Below are positions 18,506 through 27,819 of a stretch of 64,000 bases of DNA, piece by piece. Numbering within the stretch: the stretch's first letter is position 1; each line of letters opens with the position of its first letter. A program made the translations under genes and the position numbers. Source of the stretch: Paracoccus aminovorans (lineage in GTDB: Bacteria; Pseudomonadota; Alphaproteobacteria; Rhodobacterales; Rhodobacteraceae). The stretch covers positions 483,949 through 547,948 of the forward strand of contig NZ_KQ955209.1 of NCBI RefSeq assembly GCF_001546115.1. The letters are read 5' to 3'. A model generated the notes under the pieces. The model saw only the letters and a program-made list of their open reading frames with translations, had not been told where the DNA came from and made no database searches.

Positions 18506-19584
18506 TGAACCGACGGACGCTTCTGCTGGGCCTTGGCGCCGCCGCATTGGCCGGCGCGCCCCCGACGCAGGGCGCGGCCCCGCCCGCGCATCCGCTGGAC
18601 GCCTCGTGGCAGGCCTGGAAATCGCTTTGCCTGTCGCAGGACGGGCGGGTGGTGGACGGATTCCAGAACGCCGCCAGCCATTCCGAGGGACAGGGCTATG
18701 GCCTGGCCATGGCCGCGATGCTGGACGACCGGCCGGCCTTCGACGCGATCCTGGACTGGACCCAGCGCAACCTTGCCATCCGCGACGACGCGCTGATGGC
18801 TTGGCGCTGGCAGCCCGATGCAACGCCGCAGGTACAGGACCGCAACAATGCCTCGGACGGCGACCTGTTCCTGGCCTGGGGGCTGGCGATCGCCGCCACG
18901 CGCCAGCAGCGCCCCGAACTGACCGAGCGGGCCGGCGCGATCGCGCGCGACCTGCTGCGGCTTTGCACCGCGCCGCATCCGGGCGACGATGGCCGGCTGC
19001 TGTTCCTGCCCGCCGCCGCCGGCTTTCGCAGCGACGCGCGGGTGGTGGTGAACCCGTCCTATTACATGCCGCGGGCGATGCGCGAGCTGGCGCAGGCGAC
19101 CGGCACGCCGCAGCTCGCCCAGCTTGCCGACGACGGCGTGCGGCTGATCGACGGGCTAGCGGGCGCCGGGCTGGTGCCCGACTGGGTGGCCTTCGGCCCG
19201 GCTGGGCAGGTGCCGCCGCCCTCGGGCTTTTCGCAGAACGCGGGCTACGAATCGATCCGCGTGCCGCTGTTCGCGCTGTGGTCGGGCGAGGCCGCGTCGC
19301 CGGCCGTGCGCGGCTTTGCGCAGGCGGCGGGCGAGGCGCCGCCGGGCGGCCCCTATCCGGTCGTCCTCGTCCCCGACAGCCGCGCGGTGATCGAGAGCAG
19401 CACCCATGCCGGCTATGGCGCCGTGGCGGCGCTGGCGGCCTGCGCCGCGGCCGGTTCTGGCCCGGGCGGGGTCGGCTCGGCCATGCGGCCCTTTGCCAAG
19501 GACCAGCCCTATTACCCGGCGACGCTGCACATGATGGCGCTGCTGGCCCAGGTTTCCCACTATCCGACATGCGTGCCGCTATGA
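18505..19584 (+). CDS. bcsZ: GH8 endo-1,4-beta-glucanase BcsZ
   Basis: 359-residue periplasmic endoglucanase of glycoside hydrolase family 8, needed for proper cellulose export. The signal peptide begins MNRRTLLLGLGAAALAG. Catalytic regions are HSEGQGYGLAMAA (general acid Glu) and NNASDGDLFLAWGL (Asp). NPSYYMPRAMRELA and GYESIRVPLF are further family blocks. ATG 18505 overlaps the bcsB stop as TGATG, which decides the start over the longer open frame. Confidence 0.93.
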   Translation: MNRRTLLLGLGAAALAGAPPTQGAAPPAHPLDASWQAWKSLCLSQDGRVVDGFQNAASHSEGQGYGLAMAAMLDDRPAFDAILDWTQRNLAIRDDALMAWRWQPDATPQVQDRNNASDGDLFLAWGLAIAATRQQRPELTERAGAIARDLLRLCTAPHPGDDGRLLFLPAAAGFRSDARVVVNPSYYMPRAMRELAQATGTPQLAQLADDGVRLIDGLAGAGLVPDWVAFGPAGQVPPPSGFSQNAGYESIRVPLFALWSGEAASPAVRGFAQAAGEAPPGGPYPVVLVPDSRAVIESSTHAGYGAVAALAACAAAGSGPGGVGSAMRPFAKDQPYYPATLHMMALLAQVSHYPTCVPL

Positions 19585-20942
19585 TCCGATCCGCCCTTTT
19601 CGCCGCCCTGCTGATCGCCGCCCCGGCGGGCGCGGCTCTGGCGCAATCCGCGCCGCCGCCTGAAGAGCTGCTGGCGCTGAACATTTATGTCCAGCAGGGC
19701 GACGATGCCGCGGCCCAGGCCGAGCTGCGCCGGCTGCGGCTGAAATATCCGCAATGGGTGCCCCCGGCCGAGCCCGGCAAGGTGGTGGCCGACCCGGTGC
19801 CGCAGGCCGAGATCGACCAGTTCTATCGCCAGATCGCGGCGGGCCAGGCCGACGAGGCGCGCGAGACCCTGGCCCGCGCCCGGCGCGACAATCCCGGCTG
19901 GACCCCGCCGCCCGACATGGCCGCGCAGCTGGAGACGGCCGAGGGCCAGCGCGCGCTGGACAGCGCCCTGACCGGCGGCGATGTCGCGGCGGCGCGCAGC
20001 GTGGCGGCGCGGACGCCGGGGCTCTTGCGCTGCGACCGCATCAACAACGCCTGGCGCATCGCCGAGAGCCAGGCGGCAGCGGGGGCCAAGGCCGATGCTT
20101 TGGCGACCTATCGCGCCGTGCTGGGCGCCTGCACCGCGCCGGGCGATCTGGTCGCGACCCTGGAAAAGGCCGATGCGGTGGCGAGCGAGGCGGAGCTGCG
20201 CAGCCTGGCCGCCCAGGTCTCGAGCCGCTTCCCGGCCGAGGCCGGGCGCTTCGATGCCGTGCTGCAACGGCTGCTGGCCGGGCGCGGCGCGGCGCCCGCG
20301 CCCTCGGCCGCCCAGCCCAAGGCCGAGGTAGCGGCGGAGAAGCCTGCCAGCAAACCCGCGCCCCAGCCCGCCGCCCGCCGCAGCGCACGGGCCGAGACCG
20401 ATGCCGTCCCGCGCGCGCGGCGCGGCGAAAGCCCGGCGCAATGCGCGGCCCGCACCGCCGGGGCGCGGGCCGCCGGCACGGTGCTGGAGCGGGCCTGGTG
20501 CGTCTACAACCTGGACCGGACCATGGACGCCATGGCCGATTTCAAGGCGGCGCTGGCGGGGCGGCTGAACGCCCAGCAGCGCCGCGATGCGCAATATGGC
20601 CTGGCGCTGTCCTATCTGAAGCTGGGGATGAGCGAGCCGGCCTCGCAGATCGCCGCTACCGCCGATTTCGACCGCCGCCAGCGCGTCGACGTCGAGCGCC
20701 AGATCCTGGACCAGCGCGGCGTCGCCGCCTACAAGGCCCGCCGCTTTCGCGATGCCATCCGCTATTTCGACGCGATCGAGCAGGTCACCGGCTCGCTGCG
20801 CCGCGATCTCGGTATCCTGCGCGCCTATGCCTATCTGAACGCCGGCAACCAGCCCCGCGCCCTGGCCGAGTTCCGCCGCCTGAACAGCGAGCTTTCCACC
20901 GCCGAGACCCGGCGCGGCTTGCGGGCGGCGGCGGGGAACTGA
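19581..20942 (+). CDS. TPR-containing cellulose operon protein (BcsK-like)
   Basis: 453-residue exported protein with a signal peptide (cleavage after ALAQ). The body is helical and alanine-rich and reads as tetratricopeptide units (clearest from about 300 onward: AWCVYNLDRTMDAMADFKAAL, YGLALSYLKLGM, AAYKARRFRDAIRYFDAIEQ). A Pro/Ala-rich linker lies at about 235-275. Type III bcs operons carry such a TPR protein in place of the BcsC outer-membrane channel. This one is far shorter than BcsC and shows no barrel. The start at 19581 overlaps bcsZ as ATGA; an in-frame ATG 12 bases earlier is possible. Its partner for outer-membrane passage is not seen here. Confidence 0.78.
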   Translation: MIRSALFAALLIAAPAGAALAQSAPPPEELLALNIYVQQGDDAAAQAELRRLRLKYPQWVPPAEPGKVVADPVPQAEIDQFYRQIAAGQADEARETLARARRDNPGWTPPPDMAAQLETAEGQRALDSALTGGDVAAARSVAARTPGLLRCDRINNAWRIAESQAAAGAKADALATYRAVLGACTAPGDLVATLEKADAVASEAELRSLAAQVSSRFPAEAGRFDAVLQRLLAGRGAAPAPSAAQPKAEVAAEKPASKPAPQPAARRSARAETDAVPRARRGESPAQCAARTAGARAAGTVLERAWCVYNLDRTMDAMADFKAALAGRLNAQQRRDAQYGLALSYLKLGMSEPASQIAATADFDRRQRVDVERQILDQRGVAAYKARRFRDAIRYFDAIEQVTGSLRRDLGILRAYAYLNAGNQPRALAEFRRLNSELSTAETRRGLRAAAGN

Positions 20943-21049
20943 CCCCGCGCGCCGCCGGCGCCCTGTTGTTTTCCTCGTATCCCGGTTTCGCATGCATTCC
21001 CGGCCCGGGCCCGTCCCGGCATGCCGGGTCCACGGACGGAGAAGACATC

Positions 21050-24000
21050 GTGAACCGGCGGCGCCCAAGCCTGTCCCTCAGCCTGCAATTCGCCCTGGTG
21101 ATGCTGTGCTTCGTGCTGATCGTGGGCACGATCAGCGCCTTCGGCTATGGCGCCGTCCGCACCCTGACCTCGGCCCAGGACCGGGTGCGCGACGTGACCA
21201 CCGGCCTGACCGCCATCGAGACGACCGAACGCGCCATGCTGGCGCGCGAGATCGCGCTGGTCCAGGCCCTGATCATCCGCACGCCCGAGGGGCGCGCCAA
21301 CTTCGACAAGGCCAACCGCGATGCGGACCGGGCGCTGCAGACGCTGCTGTCGCTGCCGGCGCCCAATGCCCAGGCGCTGACCGACGTCATCGCCGTGCAG
21401 ACCGCCAGCACGCAATGGCTGAACCGGCAGGCGCTGCCGCTGCTGGCGCGCGCCGCGGAAAAGGGCGTCAGGCCGGGGACGCTGCTGGCCGGCTATCTGG
21501 CGCAGTCGCCGCTGGGCGGCAGCACGCAGATCGCCTCCGAGTCGATTTCGCGGCTCAAGAACCTGGTCGAGGACATGCTCCGGCAGGCCCGGCTGGACCG
21601 CGACCAGGCGTTGCGGCGGATGCACAACATGGGCGCCGTCGCCGCGCTGGTCGTGGTGGTGGCGGCGCTGGCGGCCTTCGTGATCCTGCACCGGCGCATC
21701 AGCCATCCCTTGCGCCAGCTGGCCATGGCGATGGGGCGGCTGGCGCAGGACGGCCGCGATGTGCCGATCCCCTTCCAGGATCGCCAGGACGAGATCGGCG
21801 CCATGGGCCGCTCGCTGCTGATCTTTCGCAACCTCGCCGCGGCGCGCGCCGAGGACCTGGAGGTCAGGGGCGCGCTGACCCGGCTCTCGGCCGCCGTGCA
21901 GGCCCAGGACGATCTGCGCGGCTTTGCCCAGGCGGCGCTCAGCGCGCTGGCGCGCGAGCTTGGCGCCGAGGTGGCGGTGTTCTTTTCCTATGACGCGGCG
22001 CGCGACAAGCTGTGGCGCTTTGCCACCTATGGCTATCGCGCCGAGGCGGGCACGCCCAACGCCTATGCCATGGGCGAGGGGCTGATCGGCCAGGTCGCGC
22101 GCGACCGCCGGGTGCGCATCCTCTCGGGGCTGCCGGAGGATTACGTCAAGGTGCATTCCGGCACCGGCGAGGGCCGCCCGCAGCTGGTGCTGCTGACGCC
22201 GGTGCTGCTGCGCGACCGGCTGATCGGCGTGATGGAATTCGCTGCCTTGCAGCCCTTTGCCAGCATCTATGGCCGCATCCTGCAAGAGGCCATCGAGATC
22301 GTGGCGCGGCCGCTGGAAAACCTGGAGCGCGCGCTGGAGACCAGGGAGCTGCTGACCCAGAGCCTGCGCCAGACCGAGGAGCTGCAAGCCGCCGAGGAGG
22401 AGCTTCTGGCGCAGCAGGAGGAATTGCAGGCCACCAATGCCGAGCTGGCTTGCCGCACCAACCAGCTGGAAGAGACCCAGAAGGAGGCGCTGGCCCGGGC
22501 CGAGGAACTGGAGCGCACCAGCCAGTTCAAGTCGCGCTTCCTGGCCAATATGTCCCATGAGCTGCGCACGCCGCTGAACAGCATGCTGATCCTGGCCCAG
22601 GACCTGGCCGCGAATGCCGGGAAAAACCTGCAAGCCGACCAGATCGAGGCGGCGGAGGTCATCCATGCCAGCGGCATCAGCCTGCTGCGGCTGATCAACG
22701 AGATCTTGGACCTGTCCAAGATCGAGGCCGGCAAGATCGAGGTCCATCGCGAGCCCATGGCCTCGCGCCAGCTGGTCCAGACGCTGGAGCACGGCTTCCG
22801 CCCGCTGGCCGCGCAGAAGGGCGTGGATTTCACCATCACCTGCGCCGAAGGCCTGCCCGAGATCCTGCACACCGATGCCGGGCGGCTGGAGCAGATCGCC
22901 AACAACCTGATCGGCAATGCGCTGAAATTCACCCGCGCCGGCCAAGTCCGGGTGCGGCTGGCGCCCGCGGATGGCGGCCGCAGCCTGTCGCTGGTCGTCT
23001 CGGACACCGGCATCGGCATTCCGGCCGAGAAGCTCGAGGCGATCTTCCAGCCCTTCGAGCAGGTCGATGGCAGCACGCATCGCCAGTTCGGCGGCACCGG
23101 GCTGGGGCTTGCGATCTCGCGCCAGCTGGCGATGCTTCTGGGCGGCGATCTGGCGGTGGAAAGCACGTTGGGCCAGGGCTCGGTCTTCCGGCTGACGATC
23201 CCGGTCGCGGCCGAGGCCGGCACGCCTGCCGAAGCCCTGCGGCCGCTGCCGCCGGCTCCGGCTCCGGTGCCGCGGCAAGGGCGCGGCCGGCGGGTGCTGG
23301 TGGTCGAGGATGACGAGGGCACGCAAAAGGCGCTGCTGCAGCTGATGGCGCGCGCGGCGATCGAGGCGCGCTCGGCCCTGACCGCCGAAGAGGCGCTGGA
23401 GTTGTGCCGGAGCCGGGATTTCGACTGCGTGATCCTGGACATCGGCCTGCCGGGCCTTTCCGGCTTCGACCTGCTCGAGCGGTTGGCGCAGACCGGCCGT
23501 GCCGTGCCGGTCGTGATCTATTCCGCCCGCGACATCCAGCCCGACGAGATCCTGCGCCTGCGGGCCCATACCGACAGCATCGTGCTGAAGGGCGAGCATT
23601 CCGAGAAGCGGCTGCTGGACGAGGTCGAGGCCTTCCTGGCCCCGCCACCGACGCAGGCGGCCGCGGCCGAAGCCGAGAGCGTTTCGGAACCCGCGCCGGC
23701 GAGCGCTTCTGCCGCGGCTGACGACGGCGCGCCGCTGGGCTGCAAGCTGCTGCTGGCCGACGACGACATGCGCAATATCTATGCCCTGGCCAAGGTGCTG
23801 CGGGCGCGCGGCTGCGAGGTGGTGCTGGCCCAGGACGGCCAAAAGGCCCTGGCCGAACTGAAGGCCCATCCCGACATCCAGATCGTGCTGATGGACATGA
23901 TGATGCCGAACATGGACGGATACGAGGCGACGCAGGCCATCCGCGCCGCCGGCGGCGCCTGGGAAAGGCTGCCGATCATCGCGCTGACCGCCCGGGCGAT

Positions 24001-24115
24001 GAAGGACGACCGCGACCGCTGCCTTGCGGCCGGCGCCTCGGACTACATGACCAAGCCGGTGGACATGCCGCAGCTCATCGCCAAGATCCGGACCCAGCTT
24101 GACCATGCCGCATGA
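21050..24115 (+). CDS. Hybrid sensor histidine kinase with two receiver domains
   Basis: 1021-residue membrane kinase. Order: TM1 (~12-34), CHASE3-like extracytoplasmic loop, TM2 (~195-214), HAMP (~215-268), GAF (~280-410), a coiled coil (~425-490), HisKA with H503 in MSHELRTP, HATPase (DTGIGIP, GGTGLGLAIS), receiver 1 (phospho-Asp D797) and receiver 2 (D949 in LMDMMMPNMDG). The start is GTG 21050, 7 bases after GGAGAA; the open frame upstream is a shadow of the TPR gene. It overlaps cheR and is probably co-transcribed with a GGDEF gene, forming a signalling module directly behind the cellulose operon. The ligand is unknown. Confidence 0.92.
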   Translation: MNRRRPSLSLSLQFALVMLCFVLIVGTISAFGYGAVRTLTSAQDRVRDVTTGLTAIETTERAMLAREIALVQALIIRTPEGRANFDKANRDADRALQTLLSLPAPNAQALTDVIAVQTASTQWLNRQALPLLARAAEKGVRPGTLLAGYLAQSPLGGSTQIASESISRLKNLVEDMLRQARLDRDQALRRMHNMGAVAALVVVVAALAAFVILHRRISHPLRQLAMAMGRLAQDGRDVPIPFQDRQDEIGAMGRSLLIFRNLAAARAEDLEVRGALTRLSAAVQAQDDLRGFAQAALSALARELGAEVAVFFSYDAARDKLWRFATYGYRAEAGTPNAYAMGEGLIGQVARDRRVRILSGLPEDYVKVHSGTGEGRPQLVLLTPVLLRDRLIGVMEFAALQPFASIYGRILQEAIEIVARPLENLERALETRELLTQSLRQTEELQAAEEELLAQQEELQATNAELACRTNQLEETQKEALARAEELERTSQFKSRFLANMSHELRTPLNSMLILAQDLAANAGKNLQADQIEAAEVIHASGISLLRLINEILDLSKIEAGKIEVHREPMASRQLVQTLEHGFRPLAAQKGVDFTITCAEGLPEILHTDAGRLEQIANNLIGNALKFTRAGQVRVRLAPADGGRSLSLVVSDTGIGIPAEKLEAIFQPFEQVDGSTHRQFGGTGLGLAISRQLAMLLGGDLAVESTLGQGSVFRLTIPVAAEAGTPAEALRPLPPAPAPVPRQGRGRRVLVVEDDEGTQKALLQLMARAAIEARSALTAEEALELCRSRDFDCVILDIGLPGLSGFDLLERLAQTGRAVPVVIYSARDIQPDEILRLRAHTDSIVLKGEHSEKRLLDEVEAFLAPPPTQAAAAEAESVSEPAPASASAAADDGAPLGCKLLLADDDMRNIYALAKVLRARGCEVVLAQDGQKALAELKAHPDIQIVLMDMMMPNMDGYEATQAIRAAGGAWERLPIIALTARAMKDDRDRCLAAGASDYMTKPVDMPQLIAKIRTQLDHAA

Positions 24116-24959
24116 CGCCGCCGATTTCGCCGCCTGGGTCTATCGCGACTTCGGCCATGATTTCCGCCAGTATCGGCTGGGAACCCTGGGCCGGCGGCTG
24201 CGCCATCTCTGCGCCGGGCTGCATCTGGACGGCCTGGCCGCGCTGCGCGACTGGCTGTCCAGCGACCCGCGGCGCATCGACTATGTCGTCGACCAGATCT
24301 GCGTCCCGGTCAGCCAGCTGTTCCGCGAGCCCGGCACGCTGGGCGAGCTGCGCCGGCTGGTCTTTCCCGCGCTGAGCAGCTTTCCGGCCATCACCGTCTG
24401 GCATGCCGGCTGCGCCGCCGGGCAAGAGGCCTATTCCATGGCGATCCTGCTGGACGAGGCCGGGCTTCTGCCGCGCAGCCGCATCTTCGCCAGCGACATT
24501 TCGGCCGGGGCCTTGGCGCAGGCGGCCCGCGGGCTGGTGCCGGCCGCCCAGCTCGGCGCGGCCGCGCCGCGCTATCGGGCCAGCGGCGGCACTGGCGACC
24601 TCGCCCGGCATTTCACGGCCCAGGGCGACCAGATGCGGCTCTCGCGCCGCCTGATGTCGCACATCAGCTTCGTGCGCCACAATCTCGCGACCGATGCCGT
24701 CTTCTGCGAGGCGAACCTGATCCTGTGCTGCAACGTGCTGATCTATTTCGAACGCCCGCTGCAATGCCGTGCGCTGGAGCTGTTCTCGGATTCGCTGGTC
24801 CGCGGCGGGCATCTTTGCCTCGGCCAGCGCGAAACGCCCATCGGCGCGGGCGGGCGCTTCGCGCCGATGCCCGGCAGCCGGTGGATCTATCGCCCGACGG
24901 CGCAGCCGCGGCCGCCGCTTGTCCTTCCCTTCCTGCCACCAGACGAAAGGATCCCATGA
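24105..24959 (+). CDS. cheR: CheR-type protein methyltransferase
   Basis: 284-residue CheR. An N-terminal helical domain (YRDFGHDFRQYRLGTLGRRL, CVPVSQLFREP) is followed by a SAM-binding domain (WHAGCAAGQEAYSMAILL, FASDISAGAL, ILCCNVLIYFE). It transfers methyl groups to glutamates. No chemoreceptor or CheB is nearby, so the target may be the adjacent hybrid kinase, which is inference. ATG 24105 overlaps the kinase stop by 11 bases; a TTG two codons earlier is less likely. It overlaps the next gene by 4 bases. Confidence 0.88.
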   Translation: MPHDAADFAAWVYRDFGHDFRQYRLGTLGRRLRHLCAGLHLDGLAALRDWLSSDPRRIDYVVDQICVPVSQLFREPGTLGELRRLVFPALSSFPAITVWHAGCAAGQEAYSMAILLDEAGLLPRSRIFASDISAGALAQAARGLVPAAQLGAAAPRYRASGGTGDLARHFTAQGDQMRLSRRLMSHISFVRHNLATDAVFCEANLILCCNVLIYFERPLQCRALELFSDSLVRGGHLCLGQRETPIGAGGRFAPMPGSRWIYRPTAQPRPPLVLPFLPPDERIP

Positions 24960-26293
24960 CCCAGCCCATCCCGCCCGATCCGGACGCCGGGGCCGAGCGT
25001 CCCCGCATCCTGATCGTCGATGACATCGCCGCCAACCTGATCGCGATGCGCGTCCTGCTGCGCCATTTGGATGCCGAGATCATGACCGCCCAATCGGGCA
25101 ACGAGGCCCTGTCGCTGGCGCTGGACCACCGTTTCGCGCTGGTGCTGCTGGACGTGCAGATGCCCGGCATGGACGGGTTCGAGGTCGCCACGCTGCTGCG
25201 CGACGGCCCGTTCTCGGCCGAGACGCCGATCATCTTCATGACCGCCTCGAACGCGGATGAATTCAGCCAGCTGCGGGGCTACGATTCCGGGGCCATCGAC
25301 TATATCGGCAAGCCGATCAACGAGCGCATCCTGCTGTCCAAGGTCGGCCTGTTCCTGGAGCTTTACCGCAGCCGGCAGCAGCTGATGCAGGCCCTGGCGC
25401 AGGTGCATCGCCAGGGCCAGATCCTGCGCGCCACCTTCGACGCGGTCGGCGACGGCATCATTGCCACCGACAATCAGGACCATGTCTCGTGGATGAACCC
25501 GGCGGCCGAGCGCATGACCGGCTGGACCGCGCTTGGCAACCGCCCGCTGTCCCAGGTCATGCCGCTGGAAACGGCCGAGGGCCAGCCCCTGAGCGTCACG
25601 CCGCTGGCCTGGCCCGGCCGGGCTGCGGCCGCGCATGTGCTGCTGCGCTCGCGCGAGGGCAAGGTCATCCCGATCAGCAGCTCGGCCTCGGTCGTGCGCG
25701 ACCCCGACGGGCAGCCGATCGGTGGCGTCGTGGTGTTCCAGGACGCCACCCAGGCCTATGCCCGCCACCTGGCCCTGCAGGGCGCGGCCGAGACCGATCC
25801 GCTGACCGGGCTTCTGAACCGCGCCGGCTTCAACAAGCGGCTGCTGGCCATGCTGGCGGCGCGGGACGGCACGCGCCGCGACCTGGCGCTGCTGTTCGGC
25901 GATCTCGACAAGTTCAAGCCGGTCAACGACAATTTCGGCCATGCCGCCGGCGATGTCGTGCTGAAGGAGATCGCCGCCCGGCTGAACCGCTGCGTGCGCG
26001 ATGCCGATGTCGCCGCCCGCTGGGCCGGGGACGAATTCGCCGTGCTGATGCCCTGCGACGAGATGCGCGAGGCCGAGCAGATGGCCGAGCGCCTGTCCGA
26101 GGCGGTGCGCCAGCCCATCGACATCGGCAAGGGCGGCATCGCCGTCTCGGTCGGGATCAGCATCGGCATCTCGATGGCCAGCGCCGCGCATTGGGACCAC
26201 GGCGAGCTTCTGGAGCAGGCCGACCGGCTGCTCTATCGCAAGAAGGCGCAACGGACCGTTGCAGCGGCGCCGCTGGCGCAGGCCACGCGGTGA
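24956..26293 (+). CDS. REC-PAS-GGDEF diguanylate cyclase
   Basis: 445 residues in three domains. A receiver (1-120, phospho-Asp D66 in VLLDVQMPGMDG, K at IGKPIN) is followed by PAS (~155-270) and GGDEF (~280-430). The active-site loop reads AGDEF (357-361) rather than GGDEF, a variant generally regarded as tolerated. An inhibitory I-site RxxD (R348-D351) lies exactly five residues upstream. DLDKFKPVNDNFGHAAGD carries the metal and GTP contacts. It should make c-di-GMP under phosphorelay control and can supply the PilZ domain of BcsA encoded upstream. ATG overlaps the cheR stop. Confidence 0.92.
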   Translation: MTQPIPPDPDAGAERPRILIVDDIAANLIAMRVLLRHLDAEIMTAQSGNEALSLALDHRFALVLLDVQMPGMDGFEVATLLRDGPFSAETPIIFMTASNADEFSQLRGYDSGAIDYIGKPINERILLSKVGLFLELYRSRQQLMQALAQVHRQGQILRATFDAVGDGIIATDNQDHVSWMNPAAERMTGWTALGNRPLSQVMPLETAEGQPLSVTPLAWPGRAAAAHVLLRSREGKVIPISSSASVVRDPDGQPIGGVVVFQDATQAYARHLALQGAAETDPLTGLLNRAGFNKRLLAMLAARDGTRRDLALLFGDLDKFKPVNDNFGHAAGDVVLKEIAARLNRCVRDADVAARWAGDEFAVLMPCDEMREAEQMAERLSEAVRQPIDIGKGGIAVSVGISIGISMASAAHWDHGELLEQADRLLYRKKAQRTVAAAPLAQATR

Positions 26294-26367
26294 TCGGGCG
26301 CAACGAGGGGATTGCAATCCGGGCAAGCGAGACGCATCTTTGCCCCTCAACCTGAAAGTGTGACCGC

Positions 26368-27720
26368 ATGGCAATCATCACCCTTCGCCAGGGCCAGGGT
26401 GCGATCCGCGACATGACGCTGATCGACTGGTCGCAGGTCCTGGGCTTTACCCGGGCCAGCCGCTCGGCCACGCAACTGCGCCTGTTCGACGATGCCTCGA
26501 ACCAGGCGGTGCTGACGGGCAGCGGGCTGGCCTATGGCGGCGGCGGTCCCGGCGGCCTGCGGGCCGGCACCGTGCAGGAGCTGCGCATCACCCGCGCCGG
26601 CCAGACCGTCTTCGAAGCGGCAGGTCTGGCGCTGTCGGCGGCGGCCCTGGCCGATGCCTATGCGCGTTCGGACGACGGGGCGGTGACGCGGCTGCTCATG
26701 GCGGGCGCCGATGTGCTGCGCGCCACCGACCTGGCCGAGACGCTGGCCGGCTATGCCGGCGCCGACACGATCCTGGGCATGGGTGGCAGCGACAAGATCT
26801 TCGGCGGCGCGGGCGGCGACCGGCTGCTCGGCGGTGCGGGCGACGATACGCTGCTGGGCGAGGCGGGCGACGACCTGCTGTCCGGCGGCATCGGCCATGA
26901 CACGCTTTACGGCGATGCCGGCACGGACACCCTGTCGGGCGATGTCGGCAACGACGCGCTTTATGGCGGCGACGGCAATGACCGGCTGTTGGGCGGTGCG
27001 GGTGCCGACAGCCTTTATGCCGGCAATGGCGCCGACCTGGCCTATGGCGGCGACGGCGCCGACAGGCTCTATGGCGAGGCCGGCAACGATAGCCTGTTCG
27101 GCGGCAATGGCAATGACACGCTGTATGGCGGCATCGGCAACGACGCGCTGGACGGCGGCGTCGGCAATGACACGCTTTATGGCGAGATGGGCGACGACCT
27201 GCTGGGCGGCGGCCTGGGCGATGACTGGCTGGGCGGCGGCGCCGGCGCCGACAGGCTGCTGGGCGGCCCCGGCAATGACCGGCTGTTCGGAGAGGCGGGG
27301 TCGGACCTGCTGAACGGCGGGCTGGGCAATGACCAGCTGTTCGGCGGCGCGGGCAACGACCGGCTGGTGGGCTTGGCCGGCGCGGACAGCCTGTATGGCG
27401 GCGCTGGCGCCGATGTGTTCGTCTTTGCCAGCCTTTCGGATTCGACGCCGCGCGCGCGGGATTATATCGACGATTTCACGCATGCCGAGGGCGACCGGAT
27501 CGACCTGGCGGCGATTGACGCCAACAGCCTGGCGAATGGCAACCAGGCGTTCACCTCTATCGGCGAGCAGAGTTTCAGCGGCACGGCTGGAGAACTGCGC
27601 TGGCTGCGCACGGCCGACGCAACCTATGTCCAGGCCGATGTGGACGGGGATCGCGTGGCCGATCTGGCGATCGTCATCGGCAAGTCCGTCGATTTTCACG
27701 CCTCGGACTTCCTGCTGTAG
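26368..27720 (+). CDS. RTX calcium-binding repeat protein, putative type I secretion substrate
   Basis: 450-residue protein without a signal peptide. An N-terminal ~130 residues of unknown fold are followed by about 25 glycine/aspartate-rich nonapeptide repeats (GGxGxDxLx, ~135-355) that form calcium-binding beta-rolls. The serralysin-type C-terminal region (ADVFVFASLSDSTP, DYIDDFTHAEGDRIDLAAID) ends in the hydrophobic FHASDFLL, typical of a type I secretion signal. No ABC exporter or membrane-fusion gene is in the window. It is co-directional with the cellulose and signalling genes 74 bases upstream, so a matrix role is plausible but unproven. Confidence 0.88.
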   Translation: MAIITLRQGQGAIRDMTLIDWSQVLGFTRASRSATQLRLFDDASNQAVLTGSGLAYGGGGPGGLRAGTVQELRITRAGQTVFEAAGLALSAAALADAYARSDDGAVTRLLMAGADVLRATDLAETLAGYAGADTILGMGGSDKIFGGAGGDRLLGGAGDDTLLGEAGDDLLSGGIGHDTLYGDAGTDTLSGDVGNDALYGGDGNDRLLGGAGADSLYAGNGADLAYGGDGADRLYGEAGNDSLFGGNGNDTLYGGIGNDALDGGVGNDTLYGEMGDDLLGGGLGDDWLGGGAGADRLLGGPGNDRLFGEAGSDLLNGGLGNDQLFGGAGNDRLVGLAGADSLYGGAGADVFVFASLSDSTPRARDYIDDFTHAEGDRIDLAAIDANSLANGNQAFTSIGEQSFSGTAGELRWLRTADATYVQADVDGDRVADLAIVIGKSVDFHASDFLL

Positions 27721-27819
27721 AAAGATCCGATCGCTTTCACATTCTTTTTCCAATCGGTAAGGTTAGACACAACGTGATGCGGTGTCCAGCAAGGCCAAAC
27801 TTACGGATGTTCAACGGAA

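Noticed and set aside
16064-19684. 1206-codon open frame on the minus strand opposite bcsB and bcsZ
   Set aside because: Composition is almost all Arg, Ala, Pro, Gly and Gln with no domain; it mirrors strongly supported plus-strand genes and is a GC-bias shadow.
20831-24106. 1091-codon open frame on the minus strand opposite the hybrid kinase
   Set aside because: His/Gln/Arg-rich antisense shadow; the plus strand carries a complete kinase with all motifs.
26768-27420. Regular short repeats that could be mistaken for a CRISPR or tandem-repeat array
   Set aside because: They are degenerate 27-base codon repeats encoding RTX nonapeptides inside a sound reading frame, without identical repeats or unique spacers.
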